Shown in pieces: positions 1 through 8,410 of a DNA stretch of 64,000 nt. Each line of letters starts with the position of its first letter. Within the stretch, counting starts at the first letter, position 1. The DNA lies in contig NZ_JACBYV010000001.1 in the NCBI RefSeq assembly GCF_013408425.1, positions 5,022,001 to 5,086,000 of the forward strand, in the 5' to 3' direction. The position numbers and the translations under genes were made by a program. The DNA comes from Pseudomonas flavescens. Its GTDB lineage: Bacteria; Pseudomonadota; Gammaproteobacteria; Pseudomonadales; Pseudomonadaceae. A model generated the notes under the pieces. It searched no databases and was not told the DNA's origin. It saw only the letters and a list, made by a program, of their open reading frames with translations.

Positions 1-5
1 TCGTG

Positions 6-260
6 ATGAAAGGATGGACGGCAGTGATGCTGGTGCTTGGCCTGGTGGGCAGCAATGCCTGGGCCGCGCCCAAGTCGTGCGAGGAGCTCAGGCAGGAGAT
101 CGAAGTGAAGATCCAGGCTGCGGGCGTGGCCAGCTACACGCTGGAGATCGTCTCGAACGAGGAAGTCGAGGACGACAGCATGGTGATCGGCACGTGCGAC
201 AACGGTACTCGCAAGGTGATCTACCAGCGCAATGACCTGAGCGGTTCGAGAATGATGTAG
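6..260 (+). CDS. DUF1161-family small periplasmic protein
   Basis: An 84-residue protein with an N-terminal signal peptide (hydrophobic MLVLGLVG stretch ending in AWA-A) followed by a short acidic domain with two cysteines (in KSCEEL and GTCDNG), the pattern of the DUF1161 family. The ATG at 6 is preferred over the GTG at 3 because it begins a standard signal peptide. The function of the family is unknown; the two cysteines could form a disulfide in the periplasm. The gene runs toward the HAD gene on the other strand, with the stop codons 3 bases apart. Complete despite lying at the window edge, although its promoter is outside. Confidence 0.75.
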   Translation: MKGWTAVMLVLGLVGSNAWAAPKSCEELRQEIEVKIQAAGVASYTLEIVSNEEVEDDSMVIGTCDNGTRKVIYQRNDLSGSRMM

Positions 261-263
261 CGC

Positions 264-911
264 TCAGTCGGCGAAGGCCTGGTGCAACTGCGCCAGCGTC
301 TGGAAGTGATGGGCAGGCCGTTCGCCGCTCAACTCTTCCAGGCTGCCGAAGCCGTAACCGACCGCCACGGCGTTCAAGCCGTTGCTGTGGGCACCGATCA
401 GGTCATGCTTGCGGTCGCCAATCATCAGCGTATCGGCTGGGTCGAGGCCTTCCTGCTCGAGCAGGTAGGCGATCAGTTCCACCTTGTGGGTGCGCGTGCC
501 ATCCAGCTCGCTGCCATAGATGGTCTTGAAGTAGCGGGCGAAATCGAAGTGGCGGGCGATCTCCGTGGCGAACACCGTGGGTTTGCTGGTGGCGATGTAC
601 AGCGTGCGCCCCTGCTCGCGCAGCAGCTGCAGTAGCTCGATGACACCCTCGAACAGCTCGTTCTCGTAGAGCCCGACTTCGCGAAAGCGCACCCGGTAAT
701 GGTTCACCGCCTCCCTGGCGCGGGCCTCGCTGAGGCTGTAGGTGTGCATGAAACATTGCAGCAGCGGTGGGCCGATGAAGTGTTCCAGCGCGACCAGATC
801 GGGCTCATGGATGTCCAGTTTCGACAGCGCATATTGTACCGAGCGGGTGATGCCTTCACGCGGGTCGGTGAGGGTGCCGTCGAGGTCGAAGAGAACGGTG
901 CGCTGCTGCAT
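264..911 (-). CDS. HAD-superfamily hydrolase, phosphoglycolate phosphatase-like
   Basis: A 215-residue HAD phosphatase. Motif I is DLDGT with the nucleophile Asp9 and Asp11; a motif II-like ATSKP lies mid-protein, and motif III/IV is GDRKHD near the C-terminus, followed by AVGYGFGS. The cap between motifs I and II is small and helical, as in Gph/PpaX-type enzymes, so the likely substrate is a small phosphomonoester such as 2-phosphoglycolate. The start at 911 places motif I at residues 8-13, as usual; a longer frame reaches 974 but adds an arginine-rich, non-conserved leader. The exact substrate cannot be read from the sequence. Confidence 0.85.
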   Translation of the reverse strand: MQQRTVLFDLDGTLTDPREGITRSVQYALSKLDIHEPDLVALEHFIGPPLLQCFMHTYSLSEARAREAVNHYRVRFREVGLYENELFEGVIELLQLLREQGRTLYIATSKPTVFATEIARHFDFARYFKTIYGSELDGTRTHKVELIAYLLEQEGLDPADTLMIGDRKHDLIGAHSNGLNAVAVGYGFGSLEELSGERPAHHFQTLAQLHQAFAD

Positions 912-975
912 GGTATGGATATCCGCTGGCCTGAATCGGCGCGGATTGTCCCGCACCGCAAGCCGCTCAAGCAAC

Positions 976-1941
976 TCAGGCCGACGTCGGCCGATAGACC
1001 CAGCGCAGGCTCAGGCGCGTCAGTGGCCAGAGCAGCGCCAGCAGCACAAGCCCGAACAGCAGCACCAGCGCCACGGCCACGAACTCCGAGCCGGCATACA
1101 GAGCCACCAGCAGCACGACGCACAGCACGGTCGCCACGACCAACCAGATCCCCATGCACAGCAGCACGCTTGCCAGCAGACGACCGACGGCCAGGCGCGG
1201 CAACTGTGGCGGTAGCGCGCCGCGGGCGGCGAGCAGGGCGATCAGCCCGTACAAGAGTCCGGAAGCACTGCTGACCGCCTGCAGCCACTCCATGCCGTAG
1301 GGGTTGATGACGCCGATCGGCAGCAGCGTGAGCAGTTTCATGTAGATCACGCAGAACAGCAGGCCGAAGGCCAGCGCAGTCTCGCCGCGGCTGACCAGGC
1401 CGAGCCCGCTTTCGACCTGGCCCGTACGGCGCATCAGGTGCAGGCTCAGCCAGAGTGGCAACAACGTCGCCAGTACGAAGGAAACCAGGTTCAACGGTTG
1501 CAGCAGCAGAGTGGGGGATACCCCGTGGTCGCCTTCGTAGATCCATGCAATCCACGGAGTCACCAGCAGCCTGAAGCACAGGCCGACCAGGACGAATGCC
1601 GCGAAGTAGAAGCCAGCGAAGAGCGCGATGAGACGACCCGGGCGAGTGACGTTGACCAGGTCGTGGCGCTGCAGGTAATAGCGGGTCAGCAGCAGCGCAC
1701 TGCAGCCGTCGATTGCCAGCGCGCCGAGCCAGTAGGTCGCCAGCTGCCACAGATCGTCCAGATAGGCTTGCAGGTATTCGGGCTCCAGAGTCAGCCACAT
1801 GATGACCCAGGAAATCACCTGGCCCGCTGCACAGCAGAGCATCGCCGTGATCAATAGGCGTATGGGCAGCCCGGATGGCTGTCGAGCCTCGCTCGCGGGG
1901 CTGGGGTCGACCTGAGCGATGGCGTAAGGGTTGCTGTGCAT
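976..1941 (-). CDS. Multi-pass inner membrane protein of unknown function
   Basis: A 321-residue protein with about eight hydrophobic segments, separated by short basic loops and ending in a long double hydrophobic stretch (LLASVLLCMGIW and onward). The N-terminus is a short polar region beginning MHSNPYAIAQV. The start at 1941 is chosen because an AAAGGA ribosome-binding site lies just upstream; an upstream in-frame ATG at 1971 has none. I do not recognise a named family. It is divergent from the efflux operon and shares the 420-base intergenic region with it. Confidence 0.6.
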   Translation of the reverse strand: MHSNPYAIAQVDPSPASEARQPSGLPIRLLITAMLCCAAGQVISWVIMWLTLEPEYLQAYLDDLWQLATYWLGALAIDGCSALLLTRYYLQRHDLVNVTRPGRLIALFAGFYFAAFVLVGLCFRLLVTPWIAWIYEGDHGVSPTLLLQPLNLVSFVLATLLPLWLSLHLMRRTGQVESGLGLVSRGETALAFGLLFCVIYMKLLTLLPIGVINPYGMEWLQAVSSASGLLYGLIALLAARGALPPQLPRLAVGRLLASVLLCMGIWLVVATVLCVVLLVALYAGSEFVAVALVLLFGLVLLALLWPLTRLSLRWVYRPTSA

Positions 1942-2361
1942 GGGCGATTCCTTTCCGGGCAGGTCTTTCAATGCGGGCAGGATATACCGGCGCAGCGTGC
2001 GTTGCTGTGATGGTTCTACCGTTCGCCAGACAAGAGCGGCCGTGAGGTAGTCGCACGGGGCGTGGGCTGCATTTTCCCGATGCGAAACCTGTTACTGCAG
2101 CTGGGCTTCAGTTCTGAAACATTTTGTTTCATTTGTTCCCCTTGGGGGCGCCGGGTTTTCCCGGGCTCATCCGTCTTGGGTGGTAAGAGCCGGATATTTC
2201 TCGCTCTCCACGAGTTGCACGGCGCCTGCACGGGCGCATTGCGTCTTCACCTTGCACCTCACCGTGGCGCGTCGCGCTGCCTTCGTTCGCCTGAGTGCGA
2301 GCGCAGGTTCGGTCGACGGCGGGGATGGTTATTGGATGCTCAGGCAGAGGTCGGGCCCGTC
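1942..2361. other. Divergent intergenic region with promoters of the membrane protein and the efflux operon
   Basis: A 420-base region without a convincing gene. The macA frame stays open upstream to 2062, but that extension (100 residues, arginine- and cysteine-rich) does not look like MacA and precedes the evident membrane-anchor start at 2362. The only strong structure seen is the 17-bp palindrome at 2115-2131. Confidence 0.6.
2115..2131. promoter_or_regulatory. Perfect 17-bp palindrome, candidate operator of the efflux operon
   Basis: Arms TGAAACA and TGTTTCA are perfect reverse complements separated by TTT, in an AT-rich patch 230 bases before macA. GAAAC-N5-GTTTC recalls TetR-family boxes such as those of PsrA (G/CAAAC-N2-4-GTTTG/C), but the spacer is one base longer. 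No regulator gene is adjacent, so the protein that binds is unknown. Confidence 0.45.
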
Positions 2362-3528
2362 ATGACGTTTTTCCCTTTTTCCATTCGCCGGCGTTGGCTG
2401 CTCGGCGCGGTCGCGCTCGTGCCGGTCATCGCTGTGGCCTGGTTCAACGGCGAGCCGACGCCTGCCTATGAAACCGCTGTGGTTGGCCGAGGCGACGTGG
2501 AAGCCACGGTGGTCGCCATCGGCACCCTGCAGCCGCGCCACTCGGTGGATGTCGGCGCCCAGGTGTCCGGGCAGATCATGCGTTTGCATGTGGAACCGGG
2601 TGATCAGGTGGAAAAGGGCCAGTTGCTCGCCGAGATCGATGCCAGCCTGCACGAGGCCACGGTCGAAGCCGACCGCGCGGCTCTGCAGGGATTGCGCGCG
2701 CAGCTGGAGGAACAGCAGGCGCAGTTGCTGCTGGCTCGTCAGCAGCACGAGCGGCAAACCCAGCTGGCCAGGCTCGACGCCACCCGCGAAGAGGATGTGC
2801 AGGCCGCCGCTGCAGGCTACAAATCGGCCAGGGCGCGCCTCGACAACCTGCGTGCGAAGATCGCCGAAAGCCAGGCACTGCTCAAGCGCAACGAGGCGCA
2901 ACTGAGCTACACACGCATCTACGCGCCCATTGCCGGCTCGGTGCTGGGCGTCGATGTGAAGGCGGGGCAGACCCTCAACGCCACCTACCAGACGCCGACG
3001 GTGATGCGCATCGCCGACCTGCGCAGCATGACCGGCTGGACACGTGTCTCCGAGGCCGATATCCGTCGGGTCAAGGCAGGCCTGCCGCTGTACTTCACCA
3101 CCCTCGGCGGTGACGAGCGGCGCTGGCACAGCACGGTGCGCCAGGTACTGCCCGCGCCCCCGGTCACCCCTACCGGGCAGGGCGAGGCGAGCAGTGCCGC
3201 CGCCGAACCGGAAAAGGTGGTGCAGTACACCGTGCTGTTCGAGATCGATAACAACGACGGCGAGCTGATGCCACAGATGACCGCGCAGGTGGTATTCGTC
3301 ACGGCCTCGGCCAAGGGGGTGCTCACCGCTCCGCTGGACGCCTTGCAGGGCAAGCCGGGTCATTATCAGGTGCGCATTCTTGCCAAGGGCCAGGCCGAGC
3401 TGCGCACGGTGAAGGTCGGCGCACGGGATCGCCAGGTGGCGGAAATCCTCGAGGGTCTGCAGGAGGGCGAGCGCCTGGTCACGGGCGATGCCCCGGCCGA
3501 GTCGGGTATGTCGAGGTTCCAGTGGTAG
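2362..3528 (+). CDS. macA: MacA/PvdR-type periplasmic adaptor of a tripartite ABC efflux pump
   Basis: A 388-residue membrane-fusion protein linking an inner-membrane MacB transporter to an outer-membrane channel. A single N-terminal membrane anchor (WLLGAVALVPVIAVAWF) precedes a biotinyl-lipoyl half (VGAQVSGQIMRLHVEPGDQVEKGQ), a long alpha-hairpin rich in Gln, Glu and Arg, the second lipoyl half (YTRIYAPIAGSVLGVDVKAGQTL) and beta-barrel/membrane-proximal domains. Length fits PvdR and MacA (about 390). The start at 2362 is the ATG just before the anchor. The macB GTG overlaps the last codons, so translation is probably coupled. Likely exports siderophore, lipopeptide or macrolide; the substrate is not readable. 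Confidence 0.9.
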   Translation: MTFFPFSIRRRWLLGAVALVPVIAVAWFNGEPTPAYETAVVGRGDVEATVVAIGTLQPRHSVDVGAQVSGQIMRLHVEPGDQVEKGQLLAEIDASLHEATVEADRAALQGLRAQLEEQQAQLLLARQQHERQTQLARLDATREEDVQAAAAGYKSARARLDNLRAKIAESQALLKRNEAQLSYTRIYAPIAGSVLGVDVKAGQTLNATYQTPTVMRIADLRSMTGWTRVSEADIRRVKAGLPLYFTTLGGDERRWHSTVRQVLPAPPVTPTGQGEASSAAAEPEKVVQYTVLFEIDNNDGELMPQMTAQVVFVTASAKGVLTAPLDALQGKPGHYQVRILAKGQAELRTVKVGARDRQVAEILEGLQEGERLVTGDAPAESGMSRFQW

Positions 3529-5468
3529 TTCCACTGATCGAGCTGCGAGGTATCAGACGCACCTACGGCGGGGAGAACGGTGCGCCAGCCGTCGATGTGC
3601 TGCGTGGTATCAGCCTGTCGATCCAGGCGGGTGAGTTCGTCGCCATCGTCGGCACGTCCGGCTCCGGCAAGTCGACGCTGATGAACATGCTCGGCTGCCT
3701 GGACCGCCCCAGTGCCGGTAGTTACCGCTTCGCCGGTGAGGATGTGGCGGCGTTCGATGGCGATCAGCTGGCCTGGCTGCGGCGCGAGGCGTTCGGTTTC
3801 GTGTTCCAGGGCTATCACCTGATCGCCACCGAGTCCGCGCGGGAGAACGTCGAGGTGCCGGCCATCTACGCCGGCATGCCGGCCGAGCAGCGCCGCGAGC
3901 GGGCGTCTGCGTTATTGCGCAGGCTGGGGCTGGACGAGCGCCTGGAGCATCGACCGGGGCAGTTGTCCGGTGGCCAGCAGCAACGCGTATCGATTGCCCG
4001 GGCACTGATGAATGGTGGACGCATCATCCTCGCCGACGAACCCACTGGCGCGCTGGACAGCCGCAGCGGCGAGGAGGTGATGGCGCTGCTGCACGAGCTG
4101 GCAGACGCCGGGCACACCATCATCCTGATCACCCACGACCGCGACGTCGCTGCTCAGGCGCGGCGGGTGATCGAGATCCGTGATGGCGCAATCATCAGCG
4201 ATAGCGGTGCCACCCTACCGAGCAACGCGCTGCCGGCACCGGACATGCGTCAGGCCGGGCGTGACAGCGGCGCCTCCTTCTTCAGCGAACTGGGGGAGAT
4301 GATGCGCGGTGCCTGGCGCGTGCTGCTGATCCACCGGTTCCGTACCGCGCTGACCCTGCTGGGCATCGTCATTGGCGTGGCCTCGGTGATCGTCATGCTC
4401 GCCGTCGGTGAAGGGGCCCGGCAGAAAGTGGTCGCCGAAATGGGCGTGATGGGCGCCAACATGATGTACGTGTCCAGTGACGTGCCACGTACCGGCGGCC
4501 CCATCGGAGTGCTCACCGAGGGTGATTTCGAGGCCATTGGCAAACTGCGCGAGGTCGCCCGGGTAATGCCGGTGCTGCGTGATCCGGCTCTGATCCGTCA
4601 CAGCCAGCAGGCGCTGCAGACCGAAGTGCTCGGCGTTGGCGAGAACCTGCCGCACATTCACCGCTGGCCGGTGGCGCGCGGGCGCTTCTTCAGCGCCGCG
4701 GAGAACCGCGAGATCGCCCCCGTGGCCGTGCTCGGGCACGAGGTCTACACCAGCGTGTTTGCGGATGGCAGCGATCCGCTCGGCACGATCATCCTGATCA
4801 ACAGCTCACCCTTCGAGGTCATCGGGGTGATGAGCGAGAAGGGCAGCGAAGCGGGTGGCAACTACCCCGACGAGCAGGTGCTGGTGCCGCACAGCACCGG
4901 TGTGGTGCGGGTGTTCCCCAAACTGCGTGACGAGAGCTACGCGGCCATCGAAGTGAAGCGCAGCGACCTGGTTGCCCAGGCTCAGGCCGCGCTCGAAGCA
5001 CTGATGCTGCAGCGCCATGGTCGTCAGGATTTTCGCATCTACAACTCGGCCGCCAAGTTGCAGGCCGAGGCCAAGACGCGGCAGAGCATGACTCTGATGC
5101 TCGGCCTGATCGCCGCGGTGTCGCTGCTGGTCGGCGGTATCGGCGTGATGAACGTGATGCTCATGACGGTACGCGAGCGCACCCGCGAGATCGGCATTCG
5201 CATGGCCACCGGCGCCCGGCAGCGCGACATCCTGCGCCAGTTTCTCACCGAATCGGTGCTGGTGACGCTGGTCGGTGGCAGCGTCGGTGTGGTCACCGGG
5301 TTGCTGTTCGGTGCGCTGCTGATCGCCTGGAACGTGCCGCTGGTGTTCTCGCTGTCGGCCATGCTGCTGGCATTCGCCTGCTCGGTAGGCACCGGCCTGG
5401 TGTTCGGCTACCTGCCGGCGAAGACCGCGGCGCAGCTCGACCCGGTCGTCGCGTTGGCCGTGCAATGA
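3522..5468 (+). CDS. macB: MacB/PvdT-type ABC efflux transporter, ATPase-permease fusion
   Basis: A 648-residue half-transporter. The N-terminal ATPase has Walker A GTSGSGKST at about residues 44-52, signature LSGGQQQR near 148, Walker B IILADEP and the H-loop in LITHD. A membrane helix follows near residue 275-295 (TALTLLGIVIGVASVIVML), then a large periplasmic domain and three C-terminal helices from about residue 520, the MacB topology. It starts with GTG, overlaps macA by 7 bp and has a GAGG upstream. Its stop overlaps the next gene (ATGA). Length and the three-gene order match PvdRT-OpmQ as well as MacAB-OprM; no pyoverdine genes are in the window. Confidence 0.92.
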   Translation: MVVPLIELRGIRRTYGGENGAPAVDVLRGISLSIQAGEFVAIVGTSGSGKSTLMNMLGCLDRPSAGSYRFAGEDVAAFDGDQLAWLRREAFGFVFQGYHLIATESARENVEVPAIYAGMPAEQRRERASALLRRLGLDERLEHRPGQLSGGQQQRVSIARALMNGGRIILADEPTGALDSRSGEEVMALLHELADAGHTIILITHDRDVAAQARRVIEIRDGAIISDSGATLPSNALPAPDMRQAGRDSGASFFSELGEMMRGAWRVLLIHRFRTALTLLGIVIGVASVIVMLAVGEGARQKVVAEMGVMGANMMYVSSDVPRTGGPIGVLTEGDFEAIGKLREVARVMPVLRDPALIRHSQQALQTEVLGVGENLPHIHRWPVARGRFFSAAENREIAPVAVLGHEVYTSVFADGSDPLGTIILINSSPFEVIGVMSEKGSEAGGNYPDEQVLVPHSTGVVRVFPKLRDESYAAIEVKRSDLVAQAQAALEALMLQRHGRQDFRIYNSAAKLQAEAKTRQSMTLMLGLIAAVSLLVGGIGVMNVMLMTVRERTREIGIRMATGARQRDILRQFLTESVLVTLVGGSVGVVTGLLFGALLIAWNVPLVFSLSAMLLAFACSVGTGLVFGYLPAKTAAQLDPVVALAVQ

Positions 5469-6895
5469 CAGGATTATCGATGACGCCTTATCTGATCTCC
5501 GGCCTGCTGGCCGCGCTGCTGCTGGGCGGTTGCACCCAGACAGCCGATGCGCCGGCAGACCTGCCCGCAGCCCCCGAACATTGGCGCAACGCCGCTGCCG
5601 GAAGTACGCCGGCGCCCAGTAACCAATGGTGGCGAGCTTTCGCCAGCAGCGAGCTCGACGACTTGATGGTGCGGGCCCTGCGCGACAACCAGAATCTGGC
5701 CGCCGCCATGGCGCGTCTGCGCCAGGCCGCTGCAAGCGCGCGGCGTGCAGGTGCCGAACTGTCGCCGCGCCTCGACGGCAATCTTGCCGCCGACCGCCAG
5801 GCGCGGCTCGGCGGCAATGCGCATGTCGATGGCAATGCCTACAGCGGCAATCTTGCCGCCAGTTATGAAGTCGATCTGTGGGGACGCCTGCGCGCCAGCC
5901 GCGACCGTGCCGCTTTTGCGCGCGATGCCAGCCAGTTCGACCGCGATGCCCTGCAGGTCTCCCTGAGCGCCGCAGTGGCCTCGGCCTGGCTGGACACGGT
6001 TGGCCTGCAGGAGCGCCAGCGTATCGCTCGCCTCAACCTGGAGAACGCCGAGCGCGTGCTGGGTACCGTCGAGGCGCGGCAGAGCGCCGGTGCGGCGACG
6101 TCGCTGGAGCTGGCTCAGCAGCGTGGCGTGGTGGCGCTGCAGCGGCGCGAGCTGGCAGCCGTCACCCAGCAACGTGAAGACGGCCTGGCAACCTTGGCCG
6201 TCCTGCTTGGCGGGCGAGTGGATCAGCTTCCGGCCAGCCAGGCACGCCTGTTCGAACTGCCCGCGCCCGATATCGGCGCCGGCATTCCCAGCGAACTGCT
6301 GCTGGCCCGTCCGGATCTGGCTCGTGCCGAAGCCAACCTGGCGGCTGCCGATGCCAATCTGCAGGCCGCGCGTGCCGCACTCCTGCCGCGCCTCAGCCTG
6401 AGGGCCACGCTTGGTGGCAGTGCCGACAGCGCATCGAGGCTGTTCGCCAATCCGCTGTACTCCCTCGGCGCAGCACTGAGCGCACCGATCTTCGACGCGG
6501 GCAGCCTGCGCGCCGACCGTGATCTGGCCATGGCGCAACGTGAGGAGCTGCTGGCCGCCTATCGCGGTGCGCTGATCAACGCCTTCGCCGAGGTCGAGGT
6601 GGCCCTCAATGGCCTGAGCGGCAGCGCTGCGCAGCAGCAGGCTCAGGATGAAGTGCTGCGGCAGGCCGAGCGTGCCTTCCGCCTCGCCGAGTCCCGCTAC
6701 CGTGCAGGCGCTGAAACCCTGCTTACACTGCTCGATACGCAACGCAGCCTCTACAGCGCGCAAGACGAAGCGGCGCGACTGCGCATGCTGCAGCTGCAGG
6801 CGAGCGTCAATCTGGCACGGGCGCTGGGCGGCGGCTGGCGTGAGGAAACAGCCGAATCGTCAGGGGCTGCGCCAAGTCACGATGGTGGGCAATGA
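5465..6895 (+). CDS. Outer-membrane efflux lipoprotein (OpmQ/NodT/OprM family)
   Basis: A 476-residue TolC-like channel subunit. The N-terminus carries a lipoprotein signal with lipobox LGGC, and two repeated OEP domains show the usual pattern (LDDLMVRALRDNQNLAAAMARLRQA; RPDLARAEANLAAADANLQAARA). The ATG at 5465 overlaps the macB stop; a second ATG at 5480 immediately before the signal peptide is an equally good start. Together with MacA and MacB it completes a pump from cytoplasm to exterior. The final residues overlap a foreign ankyrin-gene remnant, so the gene end marks the edge of the accessory island. Confidence 0.9.
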   Translation: MTGLSMTPYLISGLLAALLLGGCTQTADAPADLPAAPEHWRNAAAGSTPAPSNQWWRAFASSELDDLMVRALRDNQNLAAAMARLRQAAASARRAGAELSPRLDGNLAADRQARLGGNAHVDGNAYSGNLAASYEVDLWGRLRASRDRAAFARDASQFDRDALQVSLSAAVASAWLDTVGLQERQRIARLNLENAERVLGTVEARQSAGAATSLELAQQRGVVALQRRELAAVTQQREDGLATLAVLLGGRVDQLPASQARLFELPAPDIGAGIPSELLLARPDLARAEANLAAADANLQAARAALLPRLSLRATLGGSADSASRLFANPLYSLGAALSAPIFDAGSLRADRDLAMAQREELLAAYRGALINAFAEVEVALNGLSGSAAQQQAQDEVLRQAERAFRLAESRYRAGAETLLTLLDTQRSLYSAQDEAARLRMLQLQASVNLARALGGGWREETAESSGAAPSHDGGQ

Positions 6896-7070
6896 GGGCC
6901 GTTTCGATCTGGTGATCGCCACCTTGGGTAAGCGTAAAGGCAAGACACTGCCGAAGGATTTCGCCCAGTTGCTGGAGCAGGCCTCGTTCGCCGAGCTGGT
7001 CGCCGTGTTCGATGATTGCGAGCGCGAAGCTTCTGGTGGCTGCAGCAAGAGCACGGCTACGCCCGGTCCA
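6882..7070 (+). pseudogene. 5' remnant of an ankyrin-repeat protein gene
   Basis: From the ATG at 6882 the frame reads MVGNEGRFDLVIATLGKRKG and continues to about residue 59 with the N-terminal pattern I associate with Pseudomonas ankyrin-repeat proteins (KTLPKDF, FDDCE, GGxSK). After GGCSKSTA the expected ankyrin units are missing; the frame runs on to a stop at 7190 only as antisense of the neighbouring minus-strand gene. It overlaps the end of the outer-membrane factor gene by 14 bases. The rest was presumably deleted when the island rearranged. The 3' boundary is approximate. Confidence 0.5.
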
Positions 7071-7349
7071 TCATTCGTAAATCTTGCCGCAATACAGAAA
7101 GACGGCAAAACGCTGCCACGGGTTCGCTCCAGCCAAGTCCTGGCGCTCACCGAACTCGCTATCTTCGGCCCATGCCAGTGCGCTCTCTAGAAAGTCTGCA
7201 AGACTGCTGTTGGCCCAGTCACTTTCTCGGCCTGCTTGCTCCAGTTCAATGGCGGCGCGTCGGTCTGCCAGCAGAGCCCTGACAAACACCAGAAAACTGG
7301 CCTGGTCATGGACCGCTTGTAAATGGGCGTACAGATTCATAGACGGCAT
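7071..7349 (-). CDS. Small immunity-like protein resembling DUF7660
   Basis: A 92-residue acidic protein with AHLQAVHDQASFLVF, WANSSLADFLESALAWAED and the terminal NPWQRFAVFLYCGKIYE, a pattern I associate with DUF7660 proteins found in toxin/immunity neighbourhoods. The ATG at 7349 has a GAGGG site 3 bases upstream. The ATG at 7340 overlaps the TGA of the preceding SUKH-like gene (ATGA), so coupled initiation there is also plausible. It is the last gene of the minus-strand island. No toxin remnant for it is visible; an orphan immunity role is inferred. Confidence 0.65.
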   Translation of the reverse strand: MPSMNLYAHLQAVHDQASFLVFVRALLADRRAAIELEQAGRESDWANSSLADFLESALAWAEDSEFGERQDLAGANPWQRFAVFLYCGKIYE

Positions 7350-7975
7350 GGACCCTCGTTTCCCAAGCGGTATTGGCCGATGAACGCTCGAGTCTCTTCG
7401 CCGTAGCGATTCCTGAGCCACGCATCGATGGCATGCTGAATGTCGGGGCATGCCCGGTTGGCCTCTTCGACGATGCTGGCACCCGTTGCCGGACAGGTCA
7501 GGCCGAATTCGACGTGCAGCCAGGCGCGCAGATTTTCTGCCGAGCCTGGATCATCGGGTGGCTGGTTCAGGTCGGCGAAGCCCAGCTCGTCGTAGCCGAT
7601 GCCGAACAGGAGCAGAAAGTCCTCGAAGTTCTTCGCCAGCACCCGGTTGTTACTCGCTTCCGAATCCAGATGAACCACCGGTGCCTGCCGCGCGTCGGTG
7701 TCGCCGAGCAGCCAGAAGGCGATCAGTGAACCGTCCGGGCCGGCGCCGAAGCAGGCGAACTGGGCCGCCATGGCGGCGTCGCCATCGAACCAGGCGAGCA
7801 GGCCACCGTAGTCGTCGGGCCTGAGGCGCATGCAGCCGCTGATGGGGTAATCGGTTTCATCCAGATAGTCGCAGAGCCGGCGCAGCGCATCGGGGAGCAC
7901 GACGCCTGCGGGAACGCTGGCCTGGATACGCTGGAAGCGAGTCACGTCATGAAGTCCGTTTTGGTTTGTGACCAT
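7337..7975 (-). CDS. SMI1/KNR4 (SUKH) superfamily immunity-like protein
   Basis: A 212-residue protein. The central part (DYGGLLAWFDGD, GSLIAFWLLGD, PVVHLDSEASNNRVLAKNFEDFLLLFGIGYDEL) follows the SUKH pattern: an acidic fold ending in a helix that describes residues left on the domain edge. SUKH proteins neutralise diverse nuclease and deaminase tips in polymorphic toxin systems. The ATG at 7975 lacks a strong ribosome-binding site; GTG downstream is possible. Its stop overlaps the next gene. No toxin lies directly before it, so it reads as an orphan immunity gene kept after toxin loss (inference). Confidence 0.65.
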   Translation of the reverse strand: MVTNQNGLHDVTRFQRIQASVPAGVVLPDALRRLCDYLDETDYPISGCMRLRPDDYGGLLAWFDGDAAMAAQFACFGAGPDGSLIAFWLLGDTDARQAPVVHLDSEASNNRVLAKNFEDFLLLFGIGYDELGFADLNQPPDDPGSAENLRAWLHVEFGLTCPATGASIVEEANRACPDIQHAIDAWLRNRYGEETRAFIGQYRLGNEGPCRL

Positions 7976-7992
7976 TTTCGGTCGTTGCAACC

Positions 7993-8409
7993 CTAGAGCT
8001 TCGGCTGCTGTGGAACAAGATCCTGCAGCTCCGCCCGTGGGTAGGTGCGGAATTCGTCAGCCCATTTGTCCGGAGATGGAATTATCTCGAACGCAGGTAG
8101 TTCATCGTAGACGAAATCGAATTTGAAGTTGCCGTCAGGGGTAAGTGTGAACGTAGCGGTGTACCAGGCATGCCCGTTTTCATGGAGGGCTGCCATTTTG
8201 GTACGTAGCTCGCGAAACGCATCGCTTACTTCATCTTCCGCAACGAACGACACTGTTTTTACGCCATTGAGCAGATAGTGCCCGGTCTCCGAAAAAAAAC
8301 GGGTAATGGCCTGGAACGAATAGGTAGCATTTGTCCAACCGTCCTCTGGCAGCACTTCGTACACACCTTGTGCGATGGTTTGCTGCAGCTGTTGAATTTC
8401 GGGTGTCAT
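7993..8409 (-). CDS. YezG (DUF600)-family immunity protein
   Basis: A 138-residue protein: IAQGVYEVLPEDGW, a central hydrophobic strand with GVKTVSF, then WYTATFTLTPDGNFKFDFVYDELPAFE and a tail containing WADEFRTYPR. This is the YezG/DUF600 layout. In Bacillus YezG is the antidote of the LXG toxin YeeF, whose tip is a DNA/RNA non-specific endonuclease. It begins one base after the stop of exactly such a tip, so the pair is specific by context. The immunity frame is intact although the toxin is reduced to a fragment. Confidence 0.75.
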   Translation of the reverse strand: MTPEIQQLQQTIAQGVYEVLPEDGWTNATYSFQAITRFFSETGHYLLNGVKTVSFVAEDEVSDAFRELRTKMAALHENGHAWYTATFTLTPDGNFKFDFVYDELPAFEIIPSPDKWADEFRTYPRAELQDLVPQQPKL

Positions 8410-8410
8410 T

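Noticed and set aside
704..2056. 450-codon minus-strand frame overlapping the HAD and membrane protein genes
   Set aside because: Arg/Ala-rich shadow in another frame of the same strand; both overlapped genes have clear features.
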